A program made the translations under genes and the position numbers. Positions 15,951 through 23,302 of a stretch of 39,064 nt of DNA are shown here, in pieces. The notes beneath the pieces are model-generated. The model saw nothing but the letters and a program-made list of their open reading frames with translations. It was not told where the DNA came from and searched no databases. Source of the stretch: Pseudomonadota bacterium (GTDB taxonomy: Bacteria > Pseudomonadota > Gammaproteobacteria > Burkholderiales > Burkholderiaceae_D); contig JAEVZY010000365.1 in NCBI GenBank assembly GCA_023392035.1, positions 1-39,064 on the forward strand, read 5' to 3'. Numbering within the stretch: position 1 is the stretch's first letter; each line of letters begins with the position of its first letter.

Positions 15951-16751
15951 ATGGACAACACGGCGCAGCCGGTATTGGTGGAACGCGAGGGAGCGACACT
16001 CATCATCAGCTTGAACCGGCCTGGCCTGCGCAACGCCTTCGACCTGGAGATGCGTGCCGCGCTGGCCGAGGCGGTTTTCATGGCGCGCGACGATGCGCAA
16101 GTGAAGGCCGTGATCTTGACCGGCACCGGGCAGCATTTCTCGGCCGGGGGCGACCTCAAGTCGCTGAGCGACAAGCCGCTGGAGCCGGCCGCCGCGCGCG
16201 ATCGCATTCGCCGCCTGCACCTGTGGTTCCGCGAACTGGTGAATCTGGAAAAGCCGGTGATTGCGGCGGTGGAGGGCGCGGCCTTTGGCGGTGGCTTCCA
16301 TCTGGCTCTGGCCGCGGACTTCATTCTGGCGGCAAGCGATGCACGCTTTTGCGCAGTGTTTGCGCGCATGGGCATGGTGCCCGACCTTGGCGGATTTTTC
16401 CTCTTGCCGCGCGTGATCGGTCTGCAACGGGCCAAGGAGATTGTTTTCACCGGGCGTGAAGTGGGCGCCCAGGAGGCGGCCGCGCTCGGTATGGTGTTTG
16501 AAGTGCATGAGCCGGGCAGCACGATGGCCCACGCGCGCGTGCTGGCAGAGCGCATGGCGCACGCGCCGACCGCGGCGTTGGGCATGGCCAAGAATGTGCT
16601 CAACCGCTCCTTCAATCTGGACCAGGATACGCTGGCGGAAATGGAGGCCAACGCGCAGGCGATTGCCCTCAACTCGCATTACCATCGGGATGCGGTGCGC
16701 CGCTTTCTGGACAAGCAGCCGCTTGCCTACAACTGGCCGAAAAAGCGCTGA
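15951..16751 (+). CDS. Crotonase-family enzyme, PaaG-like isomerase/hydratase, unit E
   Basis: A 266-aa crotonase-fold protein. Oxyanion-hole segments SAGGDL (64-69) and GGGFHL (113-118) are present. Neither hydratase Glu is kept (H117 and F138 or its neighbour instead), while D145 in MGMVPDLGGFFLLPRVIG occupies the PaaG-type base position. Acyl-CoA double-bond isomerisation or ring-related rearrangement fits better than hydration. It is a single-gene unit with AAGGAC before the ATG, promoter P5 upstream and an intrinsic terminator right after the stop. It resembles the unit C crotonase in active-site pattern but is not a close copy. Confidence 0.9.
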   Translation: MDNTAQPVLVEREGATLIISLNRPGLRNAFDLEMRAALAEAVFMARDDAQVKAVILTGTGQHFSAGGDLKSLSDKPLEPAAARDRIRRLHLWFRELVNLEKPVIAAVEGAAFGGGFHLALAADFILAASDARFCAVFARMGMVPDLGGFFLLPRVIGLQRAKEIVFTGREVGAQEAAALGMVFEVHEPGSTMAHARVLAERMAHAPTAALGMAKNVLNRSFNLDQDTLAEMEANAQAIALNSHYHRDAVRRFLDKQPLAYNWPKKR

Positions 16752-16784
16752 AAAACGGCGACCGCAAGGCCGCCGTTTTTTTTT
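16752..16784 (+). terminator. Intrinsic terminator after unit E
   Basis: A hairpin with ACGGCG paired to CGCCGT, one internal mismatch, a CC/GG pair and a GCAA tetraloop, is flanked by five A and eight T. The T-run is directly followed by eight G. It also lies next to the end of convergent unit F. Confidence 0.9.
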
Positions 16785-16800
16785 GGGGGGGGCAGCAAAA

Positions 16801-17781
16801 TCAGTCAGGACGGATATTGGCCTTGACCACGAGCTTCTTCCAGCGCTCGGTCTCCGATTTGATCAGCTTGGCGAATTCTTCCTGCGACGATCCCCGCACC
16901 TCCATGCCGCGCGCAAACATCTGCTCACGGAACTCCGGTTCGCGGGTGATGCCGTCGATTTCCTTGTTCAGGCGGCTGACGATGGCTTGGGGCACGGCGG
17001 CCTGGATCAAGACGCCATACCAACCCACCACCTCGAAATTGGGCACGCCTGCCTCCGACACGGTGGGCACATTGGGCAGCAGTTTGCTGCGCTCCTTGGT
17101 GGCCACGGCCAGCGCGCGCAGGCGACCGGACTGGATCAGCGGCAGCGTGCCGCCCACCGTGCTGAACATGGCAGTCAAACGGCCGGCCATCAATTCCGTG
17201 AAGGCCTGCGATTCGCCCTTGAAGGGGATATGGGTGATGTCGACCCCGACTTCATCCTTGAACAGCTCCGTGATCAGGTGCGAAGTAGTGGCATTGCCGG
17301 CCGAGCCATAGTTGAGCGCACCGGGCTTGGCCTTGGCCATGCTGATGAATTCAGACAGCGATTTGGGCGGCTGGTTGGGATTGCTGACCAGGACCATCGA
17401 GAAAGTCGAGACCAGCGACACCGGCTGGAAGTCGCGGAAGGTGTCATAGGGCAGGGTCTTGTACAAGCTGCTGTTGACGCTGGCCAGGCCTTGCGAGACC
17501 AGCACCAGGGTATAGCCGTCGGCCGGCGCTTTGGCGGCGGCCTCGGTGCCGATGATGCCGCCGGCGCCCGTGCGGTTGTCCACCACCACCTGTTGGCCGA
17601 GACGCTCCGAAAGGCGCTTGGCCAGCATGCGCGAGAGCACGTCGGTCAGGCCGCCGGCGGCATAGGGACAGATCAGACGGATTGGGCGATTCGGATACTC
17701 ATTGGCCATGGCCGCCGTAGCGGGAAAGGCCAGGACCGCGCAGGCCGCCGCCAGGCTCAGCCAATTTTTCAGTCTGCTCAT
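16801..17781 (-). CDS. Bug-family periplasmic substrate receptor (TTT type), unit F
   Basis: A 326-aa Bug/TctC family receptor. Seen: a cleavable Sec signal over residues 1-27 (LAAACAVLAFPATAAMA), then YPNRPIRLICPYAAGGLTDVLSRMLA, VVDNRTGAGGIIG and ADGYTLVLVSQG. The ATG at 17781 has an AGGAGA site; the frame continues far upstream but only as antisense-free filler overlapping the CoA-transferase. It is the second gene of unit F, 46 nt after the CoA-transferase. Again no membrane subunits are present. Pairing one receptor with one CoA-transferase suggests uptake and activation of the same acid. Confidence 0.93.
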   Translation of the reverse strand: MSRLKNWLSLAAACAVLAFPATAAMANEYPNRPIRLICPYAAGGLTDVLSRMLAKRLSERLGQQVVVDNRTGAGGIIGTEAAAKAPADGYTLVLVSQGLASVNSSLYKTLPYDTFRDFQPVSLVSTFSMVLVSNPNQPPKSLSEFISMAKAKPGALNYGSAGNATTSHLITELFKDEVGVDITHIPFKGESQAFTELMAGRLTAMFSTVGGTLPLIQSGRLRALAVATKERSKLLPNVPTVSEAGVPNFEVVGWYGVLIQAAVPQAIVSRLNKEIDGITREPEFREQMFARGMEVRGSSQEEFAKLIKSETERWKKLVVKANIRPD

Positions 17782-17827
17782 TGCTGTCTTCTCTCCTGTT
17801 TGCTGGGTAGTGTAATTTTGAATCCGC

Positions 17828-19015
17828 TCAAACGGTGGCTTTGCCAGCCACCAGGGCTTCGATTTCGGCGTCCGACAAGCCGGCTTGCGAAAGGATTTCG
17901 CGGCTGTGTTCTCCCAGGCGCGGTGCCAGACGCTTGACCTCGCTGGGTGTCTTGCTGAAGTTGACCGGGCTTTTGATCTGCGTGATCGGGCCCGCATGCG
18001 GATGCTCGACCTGGAAAAAAGTGCCGACCGCCTTGAGATGAGGATCCTCGAACAGGTCCTCCAGGCTGTTGACCGGCGCCGCCGGTATGTTGCAGGGCTT
18101 GCATTGCGCAAGCCAGTCCTGCGTGGTCCGGGTCGACATGATTTTTCCCAGCTCCGCATACAGCGTTTCGTAGTTGGTGCTGCGTGAGCTGGCCGTGGCA
18201 TAGCGCGCGTCTTCTGCCAGATCGGGACGTTCGGCGAGCTGGAAGAAATCGCGCCAGTTGCGGTCGGTGTAGGGCAGGATGCAGATATAGCCGTCCGCGG
18301 TGCGATGCGGCTTGCGCAACTGGCTGAGCACGCGCGGATAGCCGGCCACGCCCTGTTCGGCATCGAAAGCCCGCTCCCACAGGTGCTCGATCATCATGAA
18401 CGAGACCATGGTCTCGAACATGGGCACTTCAATGAACTGGCCTTCGCCGGTCCGTGCGCGGTGAAACAGGGCTGCCAGCACGCTGTAGGCGATCGTCAAT
18501 CCCGAAACCTTGTCGCCCACCACGGTGGGCGTGAAGCGCGGCTCGCCCGCCAGATGCCGATTGATCGACGCCATGCCGCACACGCCCTGGATCAGGTCGT
18601 CGTAAGCCGGCTCCCGTGCATAGGGTCCGGCCTCGCCATACCCATAGGCGCCGCAATAGATGATGTCGGGCCGAATCTTCTTGATGACTTCGTAGTTCAG
18701 GCCCAGGCGCTCGATGGAATCGGCGCGCATGGCGTGGATGAACACGTCCGCATCCCGCAGCACGCGCAGCAGAGCCTGGCGCGCAGCCGGCTGCTGCAAA
18801 TCGAGCATCAGGCTTTTCTTGTTGCGGTTCACGGCAAGGTGGATCGGACCCATGCCGGGACGCTTGGCCGCGCCCATGTGACGCATGATGTCGCCGGCGG
18901 GATTTTCCACCTTGATGATTTCGGCGCCCATGTCGCCAAAGATCTGAGTCGCGTACGGCCCCATCACGACTGAAGTGAGATCGACGACTTTGATTCCGGA
19001 TAGCGGGCCTGTCAT
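17828..19015 (-). CDS. Family III (CaiB/BaiF) CoA-transferase, unit F
   Basis: A 395-aa class III CoA-transferase. Seen: LSGIKVVDLTSVVMGPYATQIFGDMGAEIIKVENPAGD at the N-terminus, NRNKKSLMLDLQQP, and the candidate nucleophile Asp in REPAYDDLIQGVCGMASI. The C-terminal RLGEHSREILSQAGLSDAEIEALVA is typical of the family. The ATG at 19015 (MTGPLSG) is preferred over the in-frame upstream codon at 19087, because the latter would extend through promoter P6. First gene of unit F, followed by a Bug receptor. Third distinct family III enzyme of the island. Confidence 0.92.
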   Translation of the reverse strand: MTGPLSGIKVVDLTSVVMGPYATQIFGDMGAEIIKVENPAGDIMRHMGAAKRPGMGPIHLAVNRNKKSLMLDLQQPAARQALLRVLRDADVFIHAMRADSIERLGLNYEVIKKIRPDIIYCGAYGYGEAGPYAREPAYDDLIQGVCGMASINRHLAGEPRFTPTVVGDKVSGLTIAYSVLAALFHRARTGEGQFIEVPMFETMVSFMMIEHLWERAFDAEQGVAGYPRVLSQLRKPHRTADGYICILPYTDRNWRDFFQLAERPDLAEDARYATASSRSTNYETLYAELGKIMSTRTTQDWLAQCKPCNIPAAPVNSLEDLFEDPHLKAVGTFFQVEHPHAGPITQIKSPVNFSKTPSEVKRLAPRLGEHSREILSQAGLSDAEIEALVAGKATV

Positions 19016-19053
19016 ATCGTTTGAGGCGAAGTTGAAAAAGTCGGGACGCAAGG

Positions 19054-19069
19054 CGCAAATTCCATGCCA
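19054..19069 (-). promoter_or_regulatory. Sigma-54 promoter P6 for unit F
   Basis: On the minus strand the sequence reads TGGCAT-GGAAT-TTGCG, with exact 10-bp GG-to-GC spacing. The start is expected near 19043, about 28 nt before the CoA-transferase ATG. It is divergent from P7. Confidence 0.85.
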
Positions 19070-19106
19070 CGCTTTTTTGCCCGGCAACGCCTACAGAAGG
19101 GCCGCG

Positions 19107-19183
19107 CTTTGTCTGGGCTGAATCGAATTTGTCTTTTCTGCAGACGTCGCATGGCTGCGCTGCTGTTCATGCGGCAGACAAAG
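19107..19183. repeat. Inverted repeat CTTTGTCTG / CAGACAAAG between divergent P6 and P7
   Basis: Perfect 9-bp arms at 19107-19115 and 19175-19183 carry TGTCTG in opposite directions; the right arm extends to an exact TGTCTGC on the minus strand (19174-19180). A third related site, TCTGCAGA, is at 19137-19144. The centre of the repeat (about 19145) is nearly midway between P6 and P7. The arrangement suits an activator bound between two divergent sigma-54 promoters. Confidence 0.55.
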
Positions 19184-19209
19184 GCGCGACTCCAGCTGCG
19201 ATGCCATCG

Positions 19210-19225
19210 TGGCATGGACCTTGCA
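19210..19225 (+). promoter_or_regulatory. Sigma-54 promoter P7 for unit G
   Basis: TGGCAT-GGACC-TTGCA has exact -24/-12 spacing, and its spacer is nearly the same as that of P1 (GGACG). The start is expected near 19236, about 57 nt before the ATG at 19293. The -24 element is also half of a short dyad (ATGCCA, three bases, TGGCAT at 19201-19215). Confidence 0.88.
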
Positions 19226-19292
19226 GAACAGCGCGAGCCGCCGCTTGCGCGCGGCGCAAGCCATTCACAACACGAAAAACTTGGAGACCACT

Positions 19293-20495
19293 ATGAAGGG
19301 TTCATGGAAGTCGCTTCTCGCCGCGATGGCCGCATGTCTTCCCCTCGCTGCCGCGGCACAGATATCCGACAACCTCGTGAAGATCGGCGTCATCGTCGAC
19401 AAGACCGGTGTCTATTCCGCCAACGGCGGCCAGGGCGTGGTGAGGGCAGTGGAAATGGCGGTCAAGGACTTCGGCGGCAAGGTCGATGGCAAGCCGATCC
19501 AGGTTTTGAATGCCGACTATCAGAACAAGGTCGATATCGCGGCAACCAAAGCCCGTGAATGGATCGACCGTGAGAATGTCGACATGATCATCGAGTCGAC
19601 CGACTCGGCCGCGGCGATTGCCCTGCAAAAGTTGGGCGCCGAGAAAAAGCGCGTCATGATTTTCGCCGGTTCGGCCACCACGGCGCTGACCAACAAGGAA
19701 TGCTCGCCTTACGGCATTCACTACGTCTACGACACCTACGCCCTGGCTACCGGAACCGGGCGCGCCGTCATGCAGGAGGGCGGCGACAGCTGGTACTTCA
19801 TTACCGCGGACTATGCTTTCGGTGCTTCCCTTGAAGCCGACACCACGAAGGTGATCGAGCAGATGGGAGGCAAAGTGATCGGCGCCCGCAAGCATCCGCT
19901 GGGCGCATCGGACTACTCGTCTTTCCTGTTGCAGGCCCAAAGCTCGAAAGCCAAGGTGGTGGGCATGGCCAATGCGGGCAAGGACACGCAGAACGCGGTG
20001 CGGCAGGCCGGCGAGTTCGGTATCAGCCCAGCTCAGAAGCTGGCGACGCTGCTGGTCTTCGATACCGATATCAAGGGCATGGGACTGCGGGTCGCGCAAA
20101 ACCTGTTGTTCACGACCGGCTTCTACTGGGATTACAACGAGCAGACCCGTAATTGGTCCAAGCGCTTCTTTGCGATTCACGGCGCCATGCCGACCATGAT
20201 CCAGGCGGGGGCGTATTCGGCGACGATGCATTACCTCAAGTCGATTCAAGCCACGGGTAGCGACAGTCCCGAAAAAGTGGTGGCGACGATGAAAGACACG
20301 GAAATCAACGACTTCTTCGCGAAGGGCGCCAGGATCCGCGCCAACGGCAGGATGGTGCATGACATGTACCTGGCACAAGCCAAGACGCCCGCCGAATCAA
20401 AAGGGGAATGGGACATCATCAAGATCAAGCGCGTCATTCCCGGAGACCAGGCATTCCAGCCGCTGGCGGCAAGTGCCTGCCAGCTTTCGAAATGA
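19293..20495 (+). CDS. Branched-chain amino-acid-type ABC transporter substrate-binding protein
   Basis: A 400-aa periplasmic binding protein of the Leu/Ile/Val (Peripla_BP_6) group. Seen: a Sec signal over about residues 1-22 (SLLAAMAACLPLAAAAQ), then VKIGVIVDKTGVYSANGGQGVVRAVEMAVKDFGG, VLNADYQNKVDIAATKAREWI and the two-lobe pattern typical of the family. In Burkholderiales such proteins often bind aromatic or alicyclic carboxylates. The ATG at 19293 has TTGGAG upstream and lies after promoter P7. No permease or ATPase genes follow; the next gene is convergent. It is probably an extra receptor for a transporter encoded elsewhere. Ligand unknown. Confidence 0.92.
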   Translation: MKGSWKSLLAAMAACLPLAAAAQISDNLVKIGVIVDKTGVYSANGGQGVVRAVEMAVKDFGGKVDGKPIQVLNADYQNKVDIAATKAREWIDRENVDMIIESTDSAAAIALQKLGAEKKRVMIFAGSATTALTNKECSPYGIHYVYDTYALATGTGRAVMQEGGDSWYFITADYAFGASLEADTTKVIEQMGGKVIGARKHPLGASDYSSFLLQAQSSKAKVVGMANAGKDTQNAVRQAGEFGISPAQKLATLLVFDTDIKGMGLRVAQNLLFTTGFYWDYNEQTRNWSKRFFAIHGAMPTMIQAGAYSATMHYLKSIQATGSDSPEKVVATMKDTEINDFFAKGARIRANGRMVHDMYLAQAKTPAESKGEWDIIKIKRVIPGDQAFQPLAASACQLSK

Positions 20496-20521
20496 GCCGC
20501 GGGAGCGCGTTGAGCGCAATC

Positions 20522-20932
20522 TCATTGAGGCGCAGCGCCGGCGAGATACTGTTCGTCGGTGACCTTCTCCATCCAGTCGACGACTTTGCCGTCCAGTGCT
20601 TCCTGGATGGCGATGTGAGTCATTGCCGTCGTCGAGGTGGCACCATGCCAATGTTTGTGACCGGGTGGGCAGCGAATGACGTCACCGGCGCGGATCTCCA
20701 CGATCGGGCCGCCCCAGCACTGGGTCCAGCCGCATCCCGAGGTGACGATCAAGACCTGACCCAGCGGATGCGTGTGCCAGGCGCTGCGGGCGCCGGGCTC
20801 GAAGCTCACGCTTGCGCCTGATGCCCGCGCCGGGTTTTCCGCCTGAAACAGCGGGTCAATCCGGACATTGCCCGTGAACCATTCTTCCGGCCCCTTGACC
20901 GATGCTTGTGAGCCACACCTCTTGATATTCAT
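20522..20932 (-). CDS. Cupin-domain protein
   Basis: A 136-aa single-cupin protein. Seen: motif 1 WHTHPLGQVLIVTSGCG (His-x-His and Gln for metal binding, about residues 52-60) and motif 2 DVIRCPPGHKHWHGA (second His set, about 84-97). The C-terminal WMEKVTDEQYLAG is often found in cupins linked to quinone or carboxymuconolactone-type proteins. It starts 27 nt after the MFS gene stops, so both are probably one unit facing away from the LysR gene. The metal-binding residues are present, but the reaction cannot be named; a small-molecule isomerase, dioxygenase or binding protein are all possible. Confidence 0.85.
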   Translation of the reverse strand: MNIKRCGSQASVKGPEEWFTGNVRIDPLFQAENPARASGASVSFEPGARSAWHTHPLGQVLIVTSGCGWTQCWGGPIVEIRAGDVIRCPPGHKHWHGATSTTAMTHIAIQEALDGKVVDWMEKVTDEQYLAGAAPQ

Positions 20933-20959
20933 TTCCCGTTCCTTTCAATCTGTTTGCTG

Positions 20960-22153
20960 CTACAGGCGCGCCTTGCCTTGGGCTAGTGGAAACGCAATTG
21001 CAGTCGCGCAAAGCACTACTGCCGCGCTGACCAGAAATACCGAGGCAATTCCCGCGCCACTGGCGATCCACCCCAGCAGCGGACCAGCCAACCCAAGGGC
21101 AAGATCGAAGAAGGCGGTATAGGCGCCCATTGCAAGACCACGGTTTTCTTCCGGCACCGCGCGCACGGCTTCTATCCCCAAGCCGGGATAGACCAGCGAA
21201 TAGCCAAAGCCGGTCAGCACCGCGCCGGCCACCGCACAGGCGGGACCAGGGGCAATCCAGATCAGGGCTTGTCCTGCGGCTTCGATCAGCAGGCATGCCA
21301 GCGCGACACGAGCGCCTCCCATCCGGTCAGGCAAGTGGCCGAAAAACAAGCGGGCCAGGACGAAGGCGCCGCTGAATCCGGAAAGCGCCAACCAGGCGGC
21401 TTGCCAGCCGTGCGTGGAAAACAAGAGCGCGATGAAAGTCGTGATTGCGCCGAACCCGAGACTGGACAGGGCGAGTCCAAGACCCGGCCTCAAGACTGCG
21501 CGAATGACCTTTGCAAAGGAGGGACGAGCCTGGCCCGCAGCGGCAGGTGCGCGCATGGGAGTCATCATCAGCAAGCCAAGCAGCGGGAAGGCCATGGTCG
21601 CCCACGCAATTGCGGCAAAACCATACCGAAGGTAGAGAGCGGTACCGATGGGCGCGCCCACGGCAAAGGCTACATACATGGCCATGCCGATCCAGGCGAT
21701 GGCGCGGCCGGTGTTCTTGGGCCCGGCCAGCACCAGGCCCCAGCTCAGAGCGCCGGTAATAACAAAACTTTCCGCGCCACCCAGGAGCGCCCGGCCCGCA
21801 AGCAGGATGCCGGCCGACAGCAGGGGCATGGCGGTGACGCTTAGGGAAATGAAGTAAAGCAGGCCGGATGCAACGGCGGTCAACATGCCGGCGACCACCG
21901 CGCGTTTGGCTCCTTGAGTGTCGGAAACCTGACCCGACCAGACGCGCGACACCAGGGCCGCCGCGAATTGTGCCCCGGTGACCAGCCCCACCATCACCGT
22001 GCCCATCCCGAGGCGATCATGCACGTGCAGAGGCAACACGGGCAAAGCCAGGCCGGTGACCATGAAGACGATCAACGTGAGCGTCAGGATGGGCAGCAGG
22101 GCCAGGGCAAACAACTGGGTGGGAGGCGAAGCAGTGGAGGACGTGGACGACAT
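20960..22153 (-). CDS. MFS transporter (12-TM efflux type)
   Basis: A 397-aa major facilitator superfamily protein, about 12 hydrophobic segments. The first two helices are followed by the loop SGQVSDTQGAKRAVV, close to the MFS motif between TM2 and TM3, and a matching FGHLPDRMGGARVAL loop lies in the second half. The N-terminus is a short polar Ser/Thr stretch before the first helix. Sequence style matches the arabinose-efflux (YfcJ/YhhS-like) group of proton antiporters. It is divergent from a LysR gene with 109 bp between the starts, so LysR control is likely. Substrate unknown; drug or metabolite export is the usual role. Confidence 0.9.
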   Translation of the reverse strand: MSSTSSTASPPTQLFALALLPILTLTLIVFMVTGLALPVLPLHVHDRLGMGTVMVGLVTGAQFAAALVSRVWSGQVSDTQGAKRAVVAGMLTAVASGLLYFISLSVTAMPLLSAGILLAGRALLGGAESFVITGALSWGLVLAGPKNTGRAIAWIGMAMYVAFAVGAPIGTALYLRYGFAAIAWATMAFPLLGLLMMTPMRAPAAAGQARPSFAKVIRAVLRPGLGLALSSLGFGAITTFIALLFSTHGWQAAWLALSGFSGAFVLARLFFGHLPDRMGGARVALACLLIEAAGQALIWIAPGPACAVAGAVLTGFGYSLVYPGLGIEAVRAVPEENRGLAMGAYTAFFDLALGLAGPLLGWIASGAGIASVFLVSAAVVLCATAIAFPLAQGKARL

Positions 22154-22229
22154 TGAATGGGTGAAGCATGGAGTTGCAGATGGTCAGAGGACCAATATAG
22201 TCGTCGGCGCTTCATGAGAGTAGTCGGTA

Positions 22230-22247
22230 ATATGTCCATACTGATAT
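22230..22247. promoter_or_regulatory. Candidate LysR operator between MFS and lysR genes
   Basis: ATAT, ten bases, ATAT contains a T-N11-A pattern in the 109-bp gap between divergent starts, about 16 bp before the regulator ATG. This is the usual place for a LysR-type self-regulatory site. The dyad is short, so support is modest. Confidence 0.35.
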
Positions 22248-22262
22248 GAGCTGGATTCATGA

Positions 22263-23156
22263 ATGAATCGCATAGACCTGAACCAATTGGCCGCCTTCAT
22301 GCGGGTGGCACGCGAACGCAGCTTCACTCGTGCCGCAGCCCAGCTCGGCCTCACCCAATCGGCGCTGAGCCACACGGTCCGCGGCTTGGAAGAGAAACTG
22401 GGGATACGGCTGCTGACGCGCACGACGCGTGGCGTATCGCCGACCGAGGCCGGTGAGCGTCTGCTGTCCAATCTGGGTCCGCACTACGAAGGAATCGAGG
22501 CGGAATTGGCGGCGCTGCTCGAGCTGCGCGACAAGCCCGCGGGCACGATCCGCATTACCGCAACCGAGTATGCAGCCGCGGCCGTTCTCTGGCCGAAGCT
22601 GGCGGCAACTTTGCACGATTACCCGGAAATCAATCTTGAGATCAGCATCAATTACGGCTTGGTGGATATCGTCGCCGAGCGCTTTGATGCAGGAGTGCGG
22701 TTCGGGGGGCAAGTGGCAAAGGACATGGTGGCAATCCGTATTTCGCCCGACATGCGCCTGGCTGTCGTCGCTTCCCCCGCCTATGTCGCGGGACATGGCT
22801 TGCCCAAGACGCCGCAGGATCTGACGGCCCACCTCTGCATCAATTTGCGCCTGCCTACCTACGGCGGACTGCTTCCCTGGGAGTTCGTGAAGAACGGCCA
22901 GCCACTGGAAGTGAATGTGCAAGGCCGCTTGGTATTCAACAGCATCTTCCCGATCGCGAACGCTGCCAAGGCAGGCTTCGGCCTGGCGCAAGTGCCGGAA
23001 GGACTGGTGAAGGAAGACCTGGAAGCGGGGCGCCTGTTGCCTGTGCTCGAAAAATTCTGGCCCAGGCTGCCGGGCTACCATCTTTACTATCCCAGCCGGC
23101 GCCAGGCTTCGCCGGCGTTTGCGGTGATCGTCAAAGCGTTGCGGGAACAGCCCTGA
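22263..23156 (+). CDS. LysR-type transcriptional regulator
   Basis: A 297-aa LysR-family regulator. Seen: the N-terminal winged helix-turn-helix (LAAFMRVARERSFTRAAAQLGLTQSALSHTVRGLEEKLGIRLLTRTTRGVSPTEAGERLL, about residues 7-66) followed by the periplasmic-binding-like effector domain (PAGTIRITATEYAAAAVLWPKLA). The length is typical. It is transcribed away from the MFS/cupin pair and should control it. The C-terminal LYYPSRRQASPAFAVIVKALRE is the common end of this subgroup. Effector unknown. Confidence 0.93.
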   Translation: MNRIDLNQLAAFMRVARERSFTRAAAQLGLTQSALSHTVRGLEEKLGIRLLTRTTRGVSPTEAGERLLSNLGPHYEGIEAELAALLELRDKPAGTIRITATEYAAAAVLWPKLAATLHDYPEINLEISINYGLVDIVAERFDAGVRFGGQVAKDMVAIRISPDMRLAVVASPAYVAGHGLPKTPQDLTAHLCINLRLPTYGGLLPWEFVKNGQPLEVNVQGRLVFNSIFPIANAAKAGFGLAQVPEGLVKEDLEAGRLLPVLEKFWPRLPGYHLYYPSRRQASPAFAVIVKALREQP

Positions 23157-23302
23157 AGTGGCCTTGAAGTAATTTTGACGACAGCCTGCCCAACCGGCGC
23201 CAAGCGGATCCGGACAGTGGTGTTTCGTGGCAGGGAAATCGCGAAATTCTCAGGGGAATCAGAGAGAAAGGGCGATTCGAAAGGGAAGGTATCAAACCAT
23301 GG

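Noticed and set aside
16777..16792. Run of eight T followed by eight G
   Set aside because: The T-run belongs to the terminator; the G-run is probably chance or a sequencing-sensitive homopolymer, and no function is evident.
19201..19215. Dyad ATGCCA-TCG-TGGCAT around the P7 -24 element, which could mean a back-to-back sigma-54 promoter
   Set aside because: The minus-strand copy lacks TTGC at the needed distance, so only P7 is a full promoter.
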